From Scortum barcoo (Eukaryota > Chordata > Actinopteri > Centrarchiformes > Terapontidae): a stretch of DNA of 64,000 nucleotides. Location: NCBI GenBank assembly GCA_023238725.1, contig CM041538.1, positions 13,638,880 through 13,702,879 of the forward strand, read 5' to 3'. Position 1 is the stretch's first letter. Each line of letters starts with the position of its first letter. The notes beneath the pieces are model-generated. The model made no database searches, had not been told where the DNA came from, and saw only the letters and a list, made by a program, of their open reading frames with translations. Positions 1-13,300 of the stretch are shown here, one piece after another. Position numbers and translations under genes: made by a program.

Positions 1-3000
1 AAAAAAATTTTTTTAAATACAAGATAGAGAAAAGAGATGCTCTGTCACATGTGATGATATTACGTAGTTCATGATTGCCCCATTACGCCATCGTGAAAAT
101 CTATAAATAAATCAAACAGCAGCAGAAAAAAACTTCAGAAAACTTCAGATTGCTCAACCAATGCAAACACACAAACACAACCACACAGAGTGCTGCATGT
201 TGCAGTGGCACTTCCCATTCATAATTCATTTGACTTGCAAATGACAGCCGCTCTTTTAAGGAGATCTTCATGGTGGTTGTGAGGCCATGTGTTCAGGCCT
301 GTGTGTGTGTGTGTGGATGGTGGTTGGGAAGTGGGTGTGTGTGTGTGTACATGTTTAACTGTGGTGTGGTGTTTCATACTTAAACTGTAAATGCATGCCC
401 ATATCAGTGGGTGTGGTGGTCAAAGAACAAACCAAGTGTTGAACTCTTGACTCACAGCTTTTTGAGGGCAGTTCATCGTCGAAGCACGGAGGGAAAAGAA
501 AAACAACCACAGCGTCTCTTGGCGCCGGGCTGTCACAAGTGGTCGCCTTCAGAGTCATGAACACCTGACTGGAGGCATTTGGACAGATGTTTGCTGGGGT
601 AATCAAATGAGCAGGAAAATAAACAAAACACAAACACACTGCAGTGAAGGCTCAGAAATGAACCAGTTTTCCTTCACATTTTGCTCCAAAACGCTCCGAA
701 GTTCACCGACTGAGTTGAAAAAGTTCACTTTTTCATTACACTCGATGAGAGTGACGCTAAGCGCTCAAATGTCGCATTATATGATGGATGCTTCTATTCC
801 GACTGCGGCAACACGCCGAGGAATAAAACTGTGAAACGTGGGACGTGTAAAGAGCAGTCTTTGCAGTCCTCTGCGCATTCAAAGCACCAAGGTGGGAAAA
901 ACACCTGTGATAAAGTGTTGTCAGTAACTTAAAATGATACAGATTTAACACAGTAAATGTGACAAGCCTCTTGACTAAGGATTGTGACTATCTCTTGGGG
1001 GGGAAGCTGAGATGAATATGCTGAAAACAATACAGAGACCATCCAATTTGTACCAGCACTGTCTCATTTTTCTGCATACAAAAGTGTGTGCCATTTGAAA
1101 GACGCCGCAACATAAACGTTTTACATTGTATCTGACTTATCAGAAGGACGGGAATCAAACGTTATATCTAAAATCTTGATAAAATCTTTTGTTCTGTGTG
1201 TTTTTATTTTAAGAATCTCCTCCAAATAACAGCCAATGTTCTTCTTAAATACCAACATACATGGCACAACAACGATCCTATCTGCACGAAACCCTTTAAC
1301 GTTTGCTTTCGCTGAGCATCAGGTACAGCGAGTCTCATGGTTCACAGATCTGATGCAGTTTGGATTTTCAGACTGTTTTGAATAAATGTTAGCTGCAGCG
1401 GGCAGAGTGTAAAAAGACAAAGAGAACAGCACCACCCACAGAAGCTCAAAATTCACCGGAACACAAAATTCAAGGGAAACGTCATGCTGATTTCTTTGTT
1501 GTGCAAAAACATCAAAGGACTTTGTCACAAAAGGAATTCGGACCTTGCAGATGACCACAGGAATGCTGCTGTACGTCCAGAGGCGATGTCACAGTAATAC
1601 TGCTGGCATGTGTCATGAGCTCGGGGAGAGCTGTACTAAATTGAAGTATAATGATACTTAAGCCATGCTTTTGTGTAAAGATGTGGAAAAAAGAAGTCCA
1701 TTTTTTCATTAGGAGGAGTTACAGTGGACCTCATTTCACACTTTTCTGCCAGACAAGCCCTCCTTAGTTATATAATGGAGATGTCTTCATTTTTTCTCAG
1801 TCAGTACAAACACACAGAGTTTAGTTCAAATCATAATAAGAAACACCATAAAATAGGCAAAACAGAGTTAAGAGAGACTTTGAGCAAAGCAGCGAAACCG
1901 ATCGGACCATGACAATGTCCATCCAAAGTAAGACTCACTTCATCCTTTGCTATGAATCATGACTATTCATCTGTGTAGAACAGTGGGGCTTTATACCCAG
2001 TCTGTACATTATCATACCACGCTGCCAGTGTAAGTAGGACTGGATGTAGCCTACAGTAGTTTGCTGCCCCGCAGAACAACAACTGTCCATCCTGATAGGT
2101 TGAAAAAGTCCTTTTCACTTCTTAAATGTATAGATAAAATGTCTAATGATAGGTCTTCTATAAGCGCTTTTGAGAATTGAAGGGCATAAATACAGTTAAA
2201 ATTGCAGAAACTCCTTTGTTTTGTTTTTTTTTTTGTTTGTTTTTTTTTACTGTAACTGACCTTCTGTAAGAAAAACAAAATGTGGGTGTAGGATGATTCA
2301 CATTCCTCAAGCCTTTTTATGGAGAGAGCAGGAGTAAAAGGAGGTTTACAAACCAAAATGAGGAACAGGAAGCAGCGAGGCGGGCAGGGTTTCATACCAG
2401 GACAGCTGAGCCACTCAGGAAGCGCCTTTACTGCACGTTTCTGGCCACATATGCGTCACTTGGATGGATTTATTTTCTAAGATGTATTGAAGCTGCAGCC
2501 AGACATTTTTATATATCAGTATATCATTGTTGAATTGAATGTGATCTTTATTGTTATGATTGTAAATAAACTAGACAAAGAAGTGCTTTCTATTCAGGTT
2601 CAGGTTTTTCTTCATTCTTTCCATCACAGGAAGGCGAGGCCTTCTGGTCGCATCATCGCTATTCAAATCCATACTAACCCACTGCCCTCAGCATGTCACA
2701 GGTTTACGTAACTCCATCTTGTGTGTGTGAGAGAGAGAGAGAGTCTGATGACTATGTATCATGTGTATTTGCATACCTGCATTTTACAAGTTTATTCATA
2801 TGAGAAAATGTGCATGTTGCTTTCCAGAGTTAATTTGCATGTGTGTGACATCCACGCGTTGCAGTCATGATCAATGGCAGTGTTGATCCATTCCACAGAT
2901 GAGGGGGGGCAGATGGGGGGGGGTGCAGGCCTCCGAAAAGACTGCCTCATTGTACGCCCCGCTGTGTCTAATTCAGCTGGCTGCGCAGATGGACCACCTT

Positions 3001-5130
3001 TGATCTCCCGTCTTGACCTGTCTCAGGGGGCAAAGGCTACTGGAGCCAGATCACCTGATTGTCACATGTTTTCTCCCAGGTTGTGATGAAAAAGAAGAGA
3101 TATGTTATCCAATGACGGTATTTTTCCAGCTCTGCCCTGACCTTGTTGTGTAAATGTGCCACATAAACATTCATCCCATGAAAGTGCCTCTGATAAGTCA
3201 AATCTTACGCTTTCCCCCATATCTCTCAGATGTTGGGGACGTGTGCATCCTCTGACTCCTCCCTCCCACCCTCTATCCTTGCAGGCCAGTATTGATTTCC
3301 TTTGTCTGTGTGACAGGCCCGGGACCCTTTGAGCAAAGAGGAGACATTTTCTAGGAACGCAACAGCGCTCCATCTTCTCTACCTGCTGCTGCTCAATATT
3401 TAATGCACTGCACCCGCGCTGCTCGAGGAAGGAATGGCAAAAGAAAGCTCAGTTACTTTTAAATCACGGTCATTATGTCGAGATCTGTTTCGGGAAATGC
3501 ACGGCAATGAAGCTCTGCCAACCTGTAAGGAGAAGTATGAAGGATTCTTCTGTATCAGCTTTAATGCTGATGCACGGCAGCACCGCTCACCTTGTTTAAT
3601 TAAAGCGAGTTCTCAAATGATTTAAAAATGTCTGAAAATAAAAAACATATGCCAAAATGGTGTGTTTGGAGCATGAAATCCCAAGCTGATGGTAATCACT
3701 TGTCACAGATTGAAAAAAATTATTTATGTAGTGATCCGTCTTATTAAAAATACAGCAAAGCATATCGACCTTTGAGAGCATTCATCTGTGTGAGTTAAAA
3801 ATAGGTCTGCTTCTTCTACTGCTATGCAGGACAAAGAGTGAACCGGGGTCATGAATAAATGATTTTGTCCAATTGAGGTGAAAAAATGGTCTGAATTGTG
3901 CTCAGACTATATGAGACAAAGGCGAGCCTCCTGTGGAGTCGCAGTAAAAGTAAAGGCTGCAGGCTGATAACTTCAGAGGTAACTTCACACCCTGGCAGGC
4001 AGCTGTGGTTGTGACCTTTGACCATTTTGCTGTTGGTTGCTTGTAATATTGATTACCTAGGAATGAAAAAGCATGTTCTACTCTTGTACCCATATCAGTG
4101 CAAATGTATTGATTAACATTGGACATATCTGAATTGTTGAAATGTTGAGAAACACCTGTGTTACAATTTGACAAAGGATAAGGGGTTTATGGCCTTACGG
4201 AAATATGACTTTCAGAAAATTTATCTCACATAGTCCCTTAAACCAACATTGTGGAAATCATTAGTTCTATAGATGTTTTCTTTATTATTATTACTAAAAG
4301 TAGATCATTTGGGGTCTAGAGAGTCAAACAAAACCCCATAATAGACCAAAAAAACAATGAACTGATCCTATTAAGATCAAGTATTATGTAGCCAAACCTG
4401 ATATACCTAATTTTCTTTTGTGTCTTTGACCACAAATGATCAGAAACACCTTTAATGTCTGACTTTAGCATTGGGGGACATGATCCTTTACTGCAATGAA
4501 CATACACTGTCCAGCTTTCGGAAATACTCAATAAAGAAACAAATGTGTTAATCCGCCACTGGAAATAGTCCCTAATCAATGCACTATTTCCTCCTGTCCA
4601 CCTGAGTAAGGTTTGCTAAAAGTTCCAGTTCCCAGTTGTTTTAGAAAAATTATTCAGCATCTAATATAATTTGTGACTTGTTTTTAAAATAAAATGGGGC
4701 TCCAGGCTCAGATACACATAGTAGGGATGTCAGAAAGTGTTGAGAGATGGATTATCACCTGCTTTGAACCTTTAAAGAAAATACAGTGTTTCTGTTTTTG
4801 CAACTTTTGATTTACAGTTGAGCTCAGTGGCTTTAAACATGTCTGGGTCTTGTTTACAACTCTGCATATGCAGCCTGTGACAAGATCCCAAGTTGCATTG
4901 CCTCGTTTTATGGGGTCACAGGCCGTAAAGGGACACAATGGCGGCTGTCTAAAGTGTAAAAGTACTTGTATCACTGCTGTCTGGCAAAACCCTTTACTTT
5001 GCATTTACCTCCTTGTTTTCTTAAGGTTTTTCTTAAGATTTAATTAGGTTTTCACAGAGAAGGAATTTGCCTTGTGTGTTGGTGCATAACAACAGATGTG
5101 CTAAGTAGGAAAATATGAGAAAAGGTGAAA
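1..5130. other. Gene-free region upstream of pfn2
   Basis: No ORF here has a recognisable domain or convincing splice sites. Short GT runs at 300-350, and G-runs at 2899-2921. An AATAAA near 2564 could end an upstream gene's 3' UTR, but nothing else supports that. Confidence 0.6.
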
Positions 5131-5369
5131 GCAAGTACTGCAAGTCAGGATCATAAATGAAATATAAAATAGACAATATTATATAAAATAAATAACAAAA
5201 TAAAGATAAAGATAATATGTACTATTGCCTGTTATTTAAATGAAAGAACTGCACAGATGTGTGCAGGAATGTGCAAATGTTAACAGTATTTAAGTTAGTT
5301 GAACAAGAAAGAATATTTACAATTTGCAAAACACAGTCCAAAGATGTCCTTTGATGTAAGACACTGAGT

Positions 5370-6290
5370 CAGGTGAGTAGACTGTATGTTAATGTAATAA
5401 TGATGATTACAGATGATGGAGAAGGTGAGGAAGGTGAGTCCACCATTGTTGTCTTTGGCAGGTTGAGCTGGGCTTCTTTGGTGAGATTTGGGATATGATG
5501 CTCCAAGAGAAGAGAAAGTGTCAATGGGCAGTCACACAGCATGATGGGGGCGGATGGGACTGGGTCCCTCCTGTAATCCACTGTTCGCTGTCATTAGTGT
5601 ATTGAGCACCAAGTTGTTCTCTCCCCACCAGGTCACCAGATGGTAAATCTCCCACCTGCAGGTGGACTCATTCCCACCAGAGATGAGCCCAGCATGTGTT
5701 GAGTTGAGTCGAATTGTCCGCAAATGGTCCAGGAGTCAGAGATACGTTTGGCCAGCTCTGTCTCTGATCTGAAGTCTGTGATCCACCTGCAGGTGAAGTC
5801 AGGCACATTGAGCTGGGAGCTTGTTCTGTACTAGAGCTGGGATGATGGTGTTTAAAAACAGAGCTGACAGGCGCACAGTGTTAAAGTGCGTGCGCCCATG
5901 TAAGAGGCTGTAGGCCACAGCGGACCCTGGTTTGATTCCCGGCCAGGGGCCCCTATGCTGCATGTCTTCCCCCCTCTCAGAAAAAAAAAAAAAAAACCAG
6001 AGCTGAAGTCCACAAACAGGATCCTGGCATTGTTTCCTGAGAAGTTCAGGAGCTAGTGGATGAAGCAGAGGGCTGTGCTTACTACACTGCCTGCAGACAT
6101 ATTGGGGGTCATAACTGGGGTCCAGGAGTGGGTCAGTGACTAAATGACTTTATAACCACAGAGGTCAGGGTGATAGTCATTAAATCCTGCAGTTGTTGTT
6201 TTCTGGGGGGGCAGGGGTGATGTTAGAGGTCTTGAAGCAGGCTGACATACAGCATGTCTCCAGTGAGATGTTGAAGATGTCTGTATGTGA
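5370..6290 (-). pseudogene. Rex/L2-like LINE reverse-transcriptase remnant (interrupted)
   Basis: Read on the minus strand, pieces in several frames match fish LINE reverse transcriptase in order: TDIFNISLE then ACFKTSNITPAP (6280-6180), NARILFVDFSS (about 6035-6001), a gap made by an inserted SINE, FADNS near 5718 where the family has the catalytic FADD, and GLISGGNEST through ENNLVLNTLMT (5690-5600). Stops, frameshifts and the changed aspartate show it is dead. Same general family as the scrap at 46345-46545. Confidence 0.75.
5868..5997 (+). mobile_element. tRNA-derived SINE inserted in the LINE remnant
   Basis: About 130 bases with a Pol III B-box-like GGTTTGATTCC (5928-5938), the fish SINE body GCTGCATGTCTTCC...CTCTC, and an A-rich tail (5981-5996). 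It is flanked by a 9-bp target duplication, CAGAGCTGA, at 5859-5867 and 5998-6006. The 5' part is shorter than full-length family members. Confidence 0.8.
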
Positions 6291-7136
6291 AGGCAAAAAA
6301 AGGTGGAAAAAAGACAATGTGTCTCAAGGCAACATGCACTTCAAATTGTAAATCAGGTGCAGGCAAAGGTGTGTGCATCTGGCCAACAGGACACCACAAC
6401 AGTCAGAATCAGAGTGTGCACCATACTGACCTCTTCTCTCAAGCACTTAAAAGGATGGATTTTGTTTTTCTATCAGCTGACAGTGCCTTGAAATCACATA
6501 CTCAGACCTCCACCAGTCACAGAAAAATATGGACACCATAAAGCTGCAAAAAGGCGGAAAAAAAGCTGAAAAGCTGAGATAGCCTGCAGGAAAACCGGGG
6601 AATGGCTACTTGCTGTGTTTATCTCTGTGTTATCCAGCTGTTGTGATGACAATATGTGATGCTAATCGCCTCATCCAAAACCAAGCCTTTTCTAAAGCAA
6701 ACAAGTTGGCTCTTTTCTGTATCCCCATGACTCATGCGCAGCCTGAGTGGTTTGGCTGTGAGTGGTGCTATTTTGACAGAGCAGAAGTGCAAAACAGAGG
6801 TGGCCATGGAAACTGACGATATCCAATGGGAGACTAGCACATGGGTGTGGCTGGCTGATTGACAAGTGTTTCTGACCCGCTCACTTCCTTCTGCCTGGTC
6901 AATTAATAACTTTTTATGCACTCACTCCTGCCGCAGGGAGGGAGAAAGAGAAAGAATTCAATGGAAGTTTCTATGTAAAAATAAAACTGTCACATGATGA
7001 CTGAGTTCAAGACTCGGATGAAGGAAACTGTGTGTGTGCCAAACGTAAAAACATAACCGCTAAGAACTAGGCTCAGTGAAGTTCAGCTATTTCACTTACA
7101 ATTGTAGTTTGTCACTTATATGTATTTTTATAATAG
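6291..7136. other. Gene-free stretch between LINE remnant and hAT element
   Basis: Short overlapping ORFs only; nothing recognised. Confidence 0.6.
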
Positions 7137-7144
7137 TCTGAGTG

Positions 7145-7668
7145 CAGTGGTAGAGGAGGTGGTACCAATACCAGGCTATATAATACTTATCTAGCAATTG
7201 ATTGATTGGTTGGTTTGTAAAATATCTTTAAAAAAAAAAAGAAATTAGAAATGTCATCACTATTACCCAAAGTGACCCCATCACAATGCACATTTTGTCC
7301 AACAAATAGTATACAATTTAAAAATATAAAATGGAAATTAAATATAATTCAGAGAAATGCAGCAAATCTTCACATTTTCTATCAATGGACTTAACAGCTG
7401 TAATTGTGTATACTAATTGGGAAATTTAATGTATGAAAACATTTTATAAGCCCTTCGTATGTTTCATATGAAAAAATCACTTGTGCTACTTTGTTAATTT
7501 ACTAAAGCTGTCAGATAAGTAAGTAAAAAACAAAATATTTCCCCCCGAAATGTAGCAGAGTACAAGGAGAAGGCAGCATGAAAAAAAACTCCAGTAAACT
7601 ATAAATATTTCAAATTTGTACTTAAGTACAGTACTTAAGTAAATGTACTTAGTTTCATTCCACCACTG
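7145..7668 (-). mobile_element. Non-autonomous hAT element with 8-bp target duplication
   Basis: The element begins CAGTGGT and ends ACCACTG. It is flanked by a perfect 8-bp duplication, TCTGAGTG, at 7137-7144 and 7669-7676, the size made by hAT transposases. Its right end, read on the minus strand (CAGTGGTGGAATGAAACTAA, then GTACATTTACTTAAGTAC), matches a very abundant teleost hAT family. It is 524 bases with no transposase ORF. Confidence 0.9.
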
Positions 7669-8249
7669 TCTGAGTGTAAATTATTCTCTCCTTAGTTTTT
7701 TGTTGTACCCTGATTCTTCAGATTGATTTAAGTTCACTTTTTCAAGTGTGTGAAACGTTTAACCAGCATTTTCCCAACACTGTCCTTCTGTGACGCTTTG
7801 AGCATGTCTGTTTTTCATGTGCGTCATTTCACTGGGAGTTGATCTGCTCTGACTCTCTGACTCTCAGCTGCGGCTGATTTGCCATTCAACAAGGTGCCTA
7901 ACTTGTATTTGCTCTCATACAACTGCCCAATAGAGGTAGCTCCCATGTATGAAGTTGTGATACTATTCATGAGCAAACCAGGATGCTGAAAAAGAGCCAG
8001 ATATATGAGATAAACTAACTTGTCAGTTTTTACATTTTCAATAAAAAAGATAAATGAAATGAGACTTTGCAGTTTATCTCTGTGTTCTGCTAGTTTTAGT
8101 TAGTATACACTGATGAGAGGAGGAGATGGAGGCACAGCATGATCATAACCAGTCATGTGGTTACCTTCTTAATGGTTTCCATGGAGCAAGCACAAACACA
8201 GATACATACAGTACATGGAGGCCTGGTATTTTCCTGTTATTTTGATCCT

Positions 8250-8551
8250 TGAGTCCTGTAGGTCACAGGTTTGATCCCACAACAGACCTTGGCCATCGCA
8301 TTTCTACAGGTTCAACTCACGGATGGATGGGATGAACATGTATTACAACTAGAACAGCCAGGATCGGCAACAGTGCATGCTGAGGGACTGCTTGCACCCC
8401 GGTGTGCAGTTATGTGATGTGCTCTTGTCTGAAAAATGCTTGTTTTAGTTTGTTTTATCACCCAAGATAGCTGGGACAGGCTCCAGCACCCCTGCGACCC
8501 TGTGTGTGCTCAGGATAAGCAGGTTTAGAAGACGGATGGATGGATGGATAG
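8250..8551 (+). mobile_element. tRNA-like SINE or LINE with GATG-repeat tail
   Basis: A B-box-like GGTTTGATCCC (8269-8279) is followed, 180 bases on, by GCTGGGACAGGCTCCAGCAC, then CCCTGCGACCCTG, GGATAAGCAGG and a GATGGATGGATG tail (8470-8551). The second part is the widespread fish LINE 3' end. The whole may be one SINE with a LINE-derived tail, or two adjacent fragments. Confidence 0.55.
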
Positions 8552-9118
8552 TTTGTTTTATATATATTTAATTATATTATTTTAATGCATAAAGGTTTTT
8601 ATTGGTGTGAACACCAAATACATTTGCAGAAATCCAACTATGAAGCCCCAGTTTAGACAAATCCCACAATTACTCACCAGCTTAGTGACATTTGTTATAG
8701 TGTACACAAGGATTTTACTTTATAAAGATGTATCCCTGCCTAAAATGGTGCAAAACTCACTGAAAGAAACCTGTGAATAAACCGCACAACATGCCTGCTG
8801 CTTGATTACTGGAGGACGCTCTGGAGTGTAAACTTTGCTGTGTAAAATGTAAACGTACACACACTCATTTATGGAAATATAGCCTCTCTCCAACCCCATG
8901 CTTAGAATGACTGCCTCGAACTTTTCTTTAAGGTTTAGTTTATATCCTTCCCTAAGTGTAAGCTCAGCTTCAGTGGGATATCTCCCATCATCCCAAAGAT
9001 ATGTAAGCCACTTAAGGTCCAAAACTTAACATTGGCATAGTGAGAGTGTATGATTGCCACTCAGCGTTTTACCTTGTGATGACTTAGTGGCCTTATGACA
9101 GTATTTCCACACTTTTGA

Positions 9119-9200
9119 GTGCATGATTCAGTTTCAGATTCAGATTTCCTTTATTAGTCCCACAGCGGGGAAATTCACAGTGTAACAGCAGCGTAAACAC
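9119..9200. mobile_element. Fish interspersed repeat fragment
   Basis: TTCCTTTATTAGTCCCACAG followed by CGGGGAAATTCACAGTGT matches a sequence repeated throughout teleost genomes, probably the end of a non-LTR element. Family not certain. Confidence 0.5.
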
Positions 9201-9980
9201 AATGGAAAATAAATAGAGGAAATGCAAGACATAAGGTAAGATAAAAAATAAGAAAAGATATTTAGCATAAAATCTGAAAAAATAAATAATTATAACTTTA
9301 ATTATAATTATACCTGTACACAGTACAGAGGCAGGATCTGCCTGAGAATACATATAAGAATATATAATATCTCAAGTAGAAAAAGTGATGACAGTGAAAC
9401 AGTGAAACAGTGCAATGAACTAGTGAGGTGAAGTGGAGTGTATTGAGCAAGAGTCCAGTTATTAGTAAGTTATTTGATGAGTGATCCTGATGACAAGAGG
9501 GGGAAAATCCAGCATCAGTAACTCAATAACATTGCTTTGAGTGAATATGCTGACTGTGCCCATGTGTCCAGCTGATTAAAGTGAAGAACTACATAAAACT
9601 GGACTGTGAAGATGAAGAAAATGTCAATAACCAGTGACATAGTGCCTGGCACGTTTCCTAATGAGACTTCAGTGATCATCAAAAAGGTAAAAAAAAAGAG
9701 CCTGAATTGTGTATTAAAAACTATTTTCCATACATTATACTGAAATATCTTACACGTTTGCTTTGAAAATTAAATCTAAGAGATTTGCATCAGCCTGAAA
9801 AAATACGATTATTACATTTAAAGCTGTGTAAATTCGCATTTCCTCCGGTTTAATAACGTCCCAAAAAATCTTTAGTCATAAAACAAAAAAAAACAGGAAG
9901 TTAAAACAGATCTTTGATGTAGTGGAGAAAAAAAATAGGCTGTCCAGCTCATTGCCACGATGTATCCATCCGCTGCGCAG
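9201..9980. other. Gene-free stretch just upstream of the pfn2 promoter
   Basis: AT-rich; part of it may be an extension of the repeat fragment to its left. No coding feature seen. Confidence 0.55.
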
Positions 9981-10255
9981 TATATGAAGGAATGAGGCGG
10001 CGGGGGCGAACAACTACCCAGGCGGAGTGATTTACTGAGGACTACACCCAAGCGCTTGTCGGAGTGCAGCGGCTTCTCTTCGTTACCGAGACCAGAAGAA
10101 AGCCGGGACGAGACGGAGCCGGGGGGGTGCTGCTTGCTGGAGGCCCGCTAAACCACTGACAAACACAGCTTTCTCGTCGCTGAAGATACATCTGTGATCT
10201 TACTCGACCCTTCGTATATATATTTTCCCCCCATCCTAGAACTAATTTCACAAAC
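9981..10255 (+). promoter_or_regulatory. pfn2: pfn2 core promoter candidate and 5' UTR
   Basis: A TATA-like TATATGAA at 9981-9988 is followed by GCGGGGGCG at 10000-10008, which fits the EGR zinc-finger consensus. GC-rich sequence then runs to the start codon. Transcription would begin near 10010, giving a 5' UTR of about 245 bases. CpG-rich sequence continues into intron 1 to about 11.3 kb. Motif calls are by eye. Confidence 0.5.
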
Positions 10256-10384
10256 ATGTCCTGGCAAAGCTACGTGGACAACCTGATGGCTGACGGCAGC
10301 TGCCAGGACGCGGCCATTGTTGGCTACACGGACGCCAAATACGTCTGGGCATCGTTTGTCGGCGGTACCTTTGCCAACATAACG
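10256..10384 (+). CDS. pfn2: pfn2 coding exon 1 (residues 1-43)
   Basis: Encodes the N-terminal helix and first strands, MSWQSYVDNLM through FANIT, ending between codons (phase 0). It is followed by the donor GTTAGT. Trp3, Tyr6 and Trp31 of the poly-proline site are all present. Confidence 0.95.
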
Positions 10385-13300
10385 GTTAGTATGCTCTTGT
10401 GTGTCACTATGTAGGATTACATCGGAAGAAAATGTACGTTTTGCATGCCGGCGCGTCTGTCTGCAGGGGCAGGCCTCGTTGAATGAGGATAAGGGGAGCA
10501 GTGTGGTACACATGGTGGTCACACAAGATGCATCGGCACGTATGCGCCGCTGCTGTCTAACCCACCGCCAATCCTTTTATCTCTTTACAGTAATTATAAC
10601 ATACCTTTGCAAACCAATCGTTCTAATTATTTTTATTTTATTTTTATTTTAATGAATGGCCGCTCGACACGCTATTGATGAGCACGAGCGAGTCTAACGG
10701 TTCCGCGAGCTCGAGCTAAAGGAGGTAGCTTAGCAACGTTAGCGAGCTAGCGATAACTGGCGGTGTTTGCTTGTGTTACCGGTCTAATAAAAATGAGCGA
10801 GTGGAACAAAGCGTGGCCAATTAAAATGATTTATTGTAAACCATTACTTAAATAAGATGCATTTCAAACTTGTTTTCTTTCTGCGTGTTTTATAAAAAAG
10901 CTTTTATTTCATTTATTTGGCGAATAGGCGGCGTTAACGTCGATTAGCAGACTTTGCTCAAATCAGGCCGGTCATAGCCGTTGGAAAACCGTCGTTGTCT
11001 TACGCTGATGGCGCAGAGTTGGCGCTGCTCTCACGCTCCTGACGTGCTGACGAACCGCTGTTCCTGCTCGTTTTTTTCGTATTCCGCTTCTGTGAATCCC
11101 ACCGCCGCTACCGCCCATTATTTTTCAAGATGGCGGACACACTCCCAGTTTCTTATTCATTTAGTCCACGGGAGCTAATCGAGGCGCTTAGTTTTGGTCA
11201 ACACCCGTAGCATCGGCACACATCTCCGCACTGTATTATTATTATTTTTTTTTGCTACCGCACTCGTACCTAGACGATTTGCTGTATATTTTGCCTAAAT
11301 CTAACTTGACTAAACAATCGTCTTCGCCGCTTTCTTGAGCCTCCATTTTGTCTGTTAAATAAATTAATAGTCAGTAATTTTAAGATTTACGTGTATTTGA
11401 CCGCACAACGACTCGAAATGCGAATTTAACATCGCATTTTGTCATTTTGAGGATTCTGTTAGCTTTGAAATGTTAACCTAGCCACACAGTGAAGTGTGTT
11501 AGTTTGGGAGTGTCCGCTCGGTAACGCTGAGCTTTGAAGACCGATTATATAAATTAACTCGTGTTTTCTTGTTCGTGTGAAGCCAGAGATAATTGCCGTC
11601 TGAAAAGCGTTACCCAGGCTGTTTTTTTTCCCCTCCCTCCTCTTCAAGACTCGGTGATTAAATTTGCTAAACAAAATCGGCTGAAGGAATGCAGGAAGCT
11701 AAAGCTGAATATGTGGAGCTGCAGTGCAGTGTATAACATTGGTTTCCCAACAGAGAGAGACTGAATGTGATTAATAAGATAACCAGGCCCCTTCATGTAG
11801 CTGGTCGCCATGCTTTGGTTGTCTGAGCCAATGGAAGTCCTTTTTTGACTTTCCTTTTTCCCCCTGAAGGGTTTCATGTGTGCCATGACTGTGCACTTCT
11901 GGAGTTGAGGGGCGACACCTTTTGTCCAGCAGACTGGCCTAAACAATAAACCCGCAGTTTTGTTGTGTTAAAAAAAAAAAGTGTGCGGTGAAAATCACTT
12001 TTTTGTGCACATTTTTAAATAAAGTAAGATTAGTCACAGTCAGCCCTGGTAGCAGATTGCAGTCAGCTGTAGAGGGCCTCTGAGATTTAAGGACTTACCA
12101 GTGTGAGTATAATGGAGCTAGCTGTGTCTTAAACAGACCATGCACATTTTAAGATATTTTACAAATACCTGATTATAATCTACTGTCCTGATCAGCTGGC
12201 ACAGTTGTTTGTGGGGTGGGGGGGGACGCAACAAAAAAGAATCAACATTTGCAACAAATATTCAACTGTTTTGTTAATAGTTTGTAATAGTAAGAATAAA
12301 TCTTAACTTTTTTTTTTTATTTATTGAAACCGTTAAGGGATAAATATGACATTCAAGAAGTTTGGATTATTTAAGTTTTTTTGTGTGTTGTATTTTTAAG
12401 GTTGAATGATAGCCTGAGCCCTTTATCATGAACACTGCAGCCCTGTCATAGTTAAAATGAATCATACCATACTATCTTGGCCAGTTACAAAAGCGCTCCA
12501 TTGTTTTCATACAAATATCCTGTCTCAATATTAATTATTTTATTATGTATTAATATTCGAGTCCCTGCCCCATACACTTAAAACTATTCACATCCAGCTG
12601 CTGCTCTCATGTCAAGTGTTTTAAACAGGTGCAGCTGCAGAGCATGCTTTAAGTCCTAGATTACCAAAATTGCATGCAACTACTATGAGGAGTGAAAGGC
12701 CTGCATATAATAATCCTGTCACTAGAGGCTGTCTGAAGCATCTGTTTTCTCCATATTCTGCTAGGATGTGTGACTAGGATGAAATCCTAACATACCTAAG
12801 ACTATTGCACTTCTTTCTACATTTCAGGTTAAAGGGGGGGGGGATAAAAGTTTTTAGAATTTGAATTTTTAGAGTTGCACTCCATCCACAACTGAACTCC
12901 ATATCCCTACTTCACAGTGCACATTTTCAGAATCTGTGTCTAATGTAAGCATCGAAATGCATGTGACACACACACATTTTTAAAAGTACATGGTTTATAA
13001 AACTTTCAGACAGAATATCACCTTGAAATGTCTTTTGACAAGCCACACTGTGGGGATGCAGTTCTCTGCTATGTGTGGGAGTTGTTTTCTGTTAAGATTA
13101 ATTAAAGGAAATGGGTCTGTTTACTTGATTTGTACAACTATCAATTTTATTTGTTTTTCACACCATCTTTTAGTTATTCATAGTTAACTAAAAGGATACT
13201 TATGACCACTTGAGATTATCAGTGTACAAAACCTGAGTATAGTTTCCTAAATTAATTTCTTAAAGTATTTTTATTGCTCAATAAATTATGCAAACACTTA

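Noticed and set aside
10042..10522. Minus-strand ORFs across pfn2 exon 1
   Set aside because: Antisense shadow of a GC-rich exon and promoter; no domain.
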